DNA of 6,041 bases, taken from contig JASHTU010000012.1 in assembly GCA_030040395.1 (NCBI GenBank), positions 1-6,041 of the forward strand, read 5' to 3'. The stretch is from Acidobacteriaceae bacterium (GTDB lineage Bacteria > Acidobacteriota > Terriglobia > Terriglobales > Acidobacteriaceae). A model generated the notes under the pieces. That model saw nothing but the letters and a program-made list of their open reading frames with translations. It did no database searches and had not been told where the DNA came from. Position numbers and translations under genes: made by a program. Positions 5,842-6,041 of this stretch are shown in pieces (the first letter of the stretch is position 1; each line of letters starts with the position of its first letter).

Positions 5842-6041
5842 ATGAAGTTGAACAAAGTGAGCCAGCTTGTTCTGGTCTCTACGATTGGCCTTGCGGTGGC
5901 CACCCTCCTGTCCGGATGCATCATCGTCACCATCGATTACGTATTTGTCGCGGATTCCACGAACACCGCGCCGGGCAGCCCGGGCCAGATTGTCGCATTT
6001 GCGGCCGACTCCGAATCTGGCGCGTTGCGCCCCGCCGCTTC
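5842..6041 (+). CDS. Beta-propeller lipoprotein, lactonase/YVTN-like (copy 3, 3' truncated)
   Basis: Only the first 66 codons are in the window; the frame stays open to the edge. AAGGA (5832-5836) lies 5 bases before the ATG. MKLNKVSQLVLVS is nearly identical to MKLKKSSQLVLVS of copy 2. The lipobox LSGC gives a lipidated Cys26 followed by Ile27. The mature part starts a first propeller blade: DYVFVADS, then GQIVAFAADSESGALRP, aligning with DFVYVSSS and GLIDVFEINSESGRMRQ of copy 2. It is therefore a third tandem paralogue, and by analogy a full-length product of roughly 400-460 residues is expected. It begins 118 bases after copy 2, probably with its own promoter. Confidence 0.8.
   Translation, partial: MKLNKVSQLVLVSTIGLAVATLLSGCIIVTIDYVFVADSTNTAPGSPGQIVAFAADSESGALRPAA

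Noticed and set aside
1..6041. CRISPR arrays, tRNA or rRNA genes, transposase genes, toxin-antitoxin or phage genes
   Set aside because: None seen: no regularly spaced repeats, no recognisable tRNA fold or rRNA sequence, and no mobile-element protein in the supported frames.

Overview
The window looks like ordinary chromosomal DNA from a GC-rich Gram-negative bacterium (about 60% G+C by eye). The combination of a secreted M13-type metalloendopeptidase and a tandem set of beta-propeller lipoproteins of the lactonase/YVTN type suggests a soil Acidobacteriota (Terriglobia-like) genome or MAG. That assignment is inference from gene content; there is no rRNA or marker gene here. All supported genes lie on the + strand.

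Layout. Positions 2-124 hold the last 40 codons of an unidentified protein. After a ~210-base gap with one imperfect hairpin and no convincing promoter comes a complete gene (338-2422) for a periplasmic or secreted M13 (neprilysin/PepO) zinc endopeptidase with all expected catalytic residues. A 421-base non-coding stretch follows (2423-2843). In order it holds a likely terminator with a T-tract, two further T-runs that share a 9-base direct repeat, a long imperfect inverted repeat (2579-2600 with 2705-2728) enclosing smaller hairpins, a TTACAAT promoter-like box, a 12-base palindrome and a clear Shine-Dalgarno site.

The rest of the window is a tandem family of three lipoproteins: 2844-4229, 4380-5723 and 5842 to the window edge. 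Each starts MK(L/F), has its lipid-accepting cysteine at residue 26 and leads into beta-propeller sequence. Seven blade repeats can be counted in each of the two complete copies. The start regions are clearly related at DNA level (18/20 bases identical around the start of copies 1 and 3; 34/39 in the first 13 codons of copies 2 and 3), while the mature proteins have diverged strongly. Each copy has its own ribosome-binding site and a similar TTACA-containing box upstream, so they may be separately transcribed paralogues rather than one tight operon.

How they work together: the peptidase and the lipoproteins all act outside the cytoplasm, but nothing in the sequence ties them to one pathway. 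The lipoproteins are best described as surface or periplasmic seven-bladed propellers of unknown ligand; calling them 6-phosphogluconolactonases would over-read the fold. I did not find a clearly novel defence, mobile or biosynthetic system. The items most worth following up are the structured intergenic element at 2579-2728 and the tandem lipoprotein family with its conserved start module.
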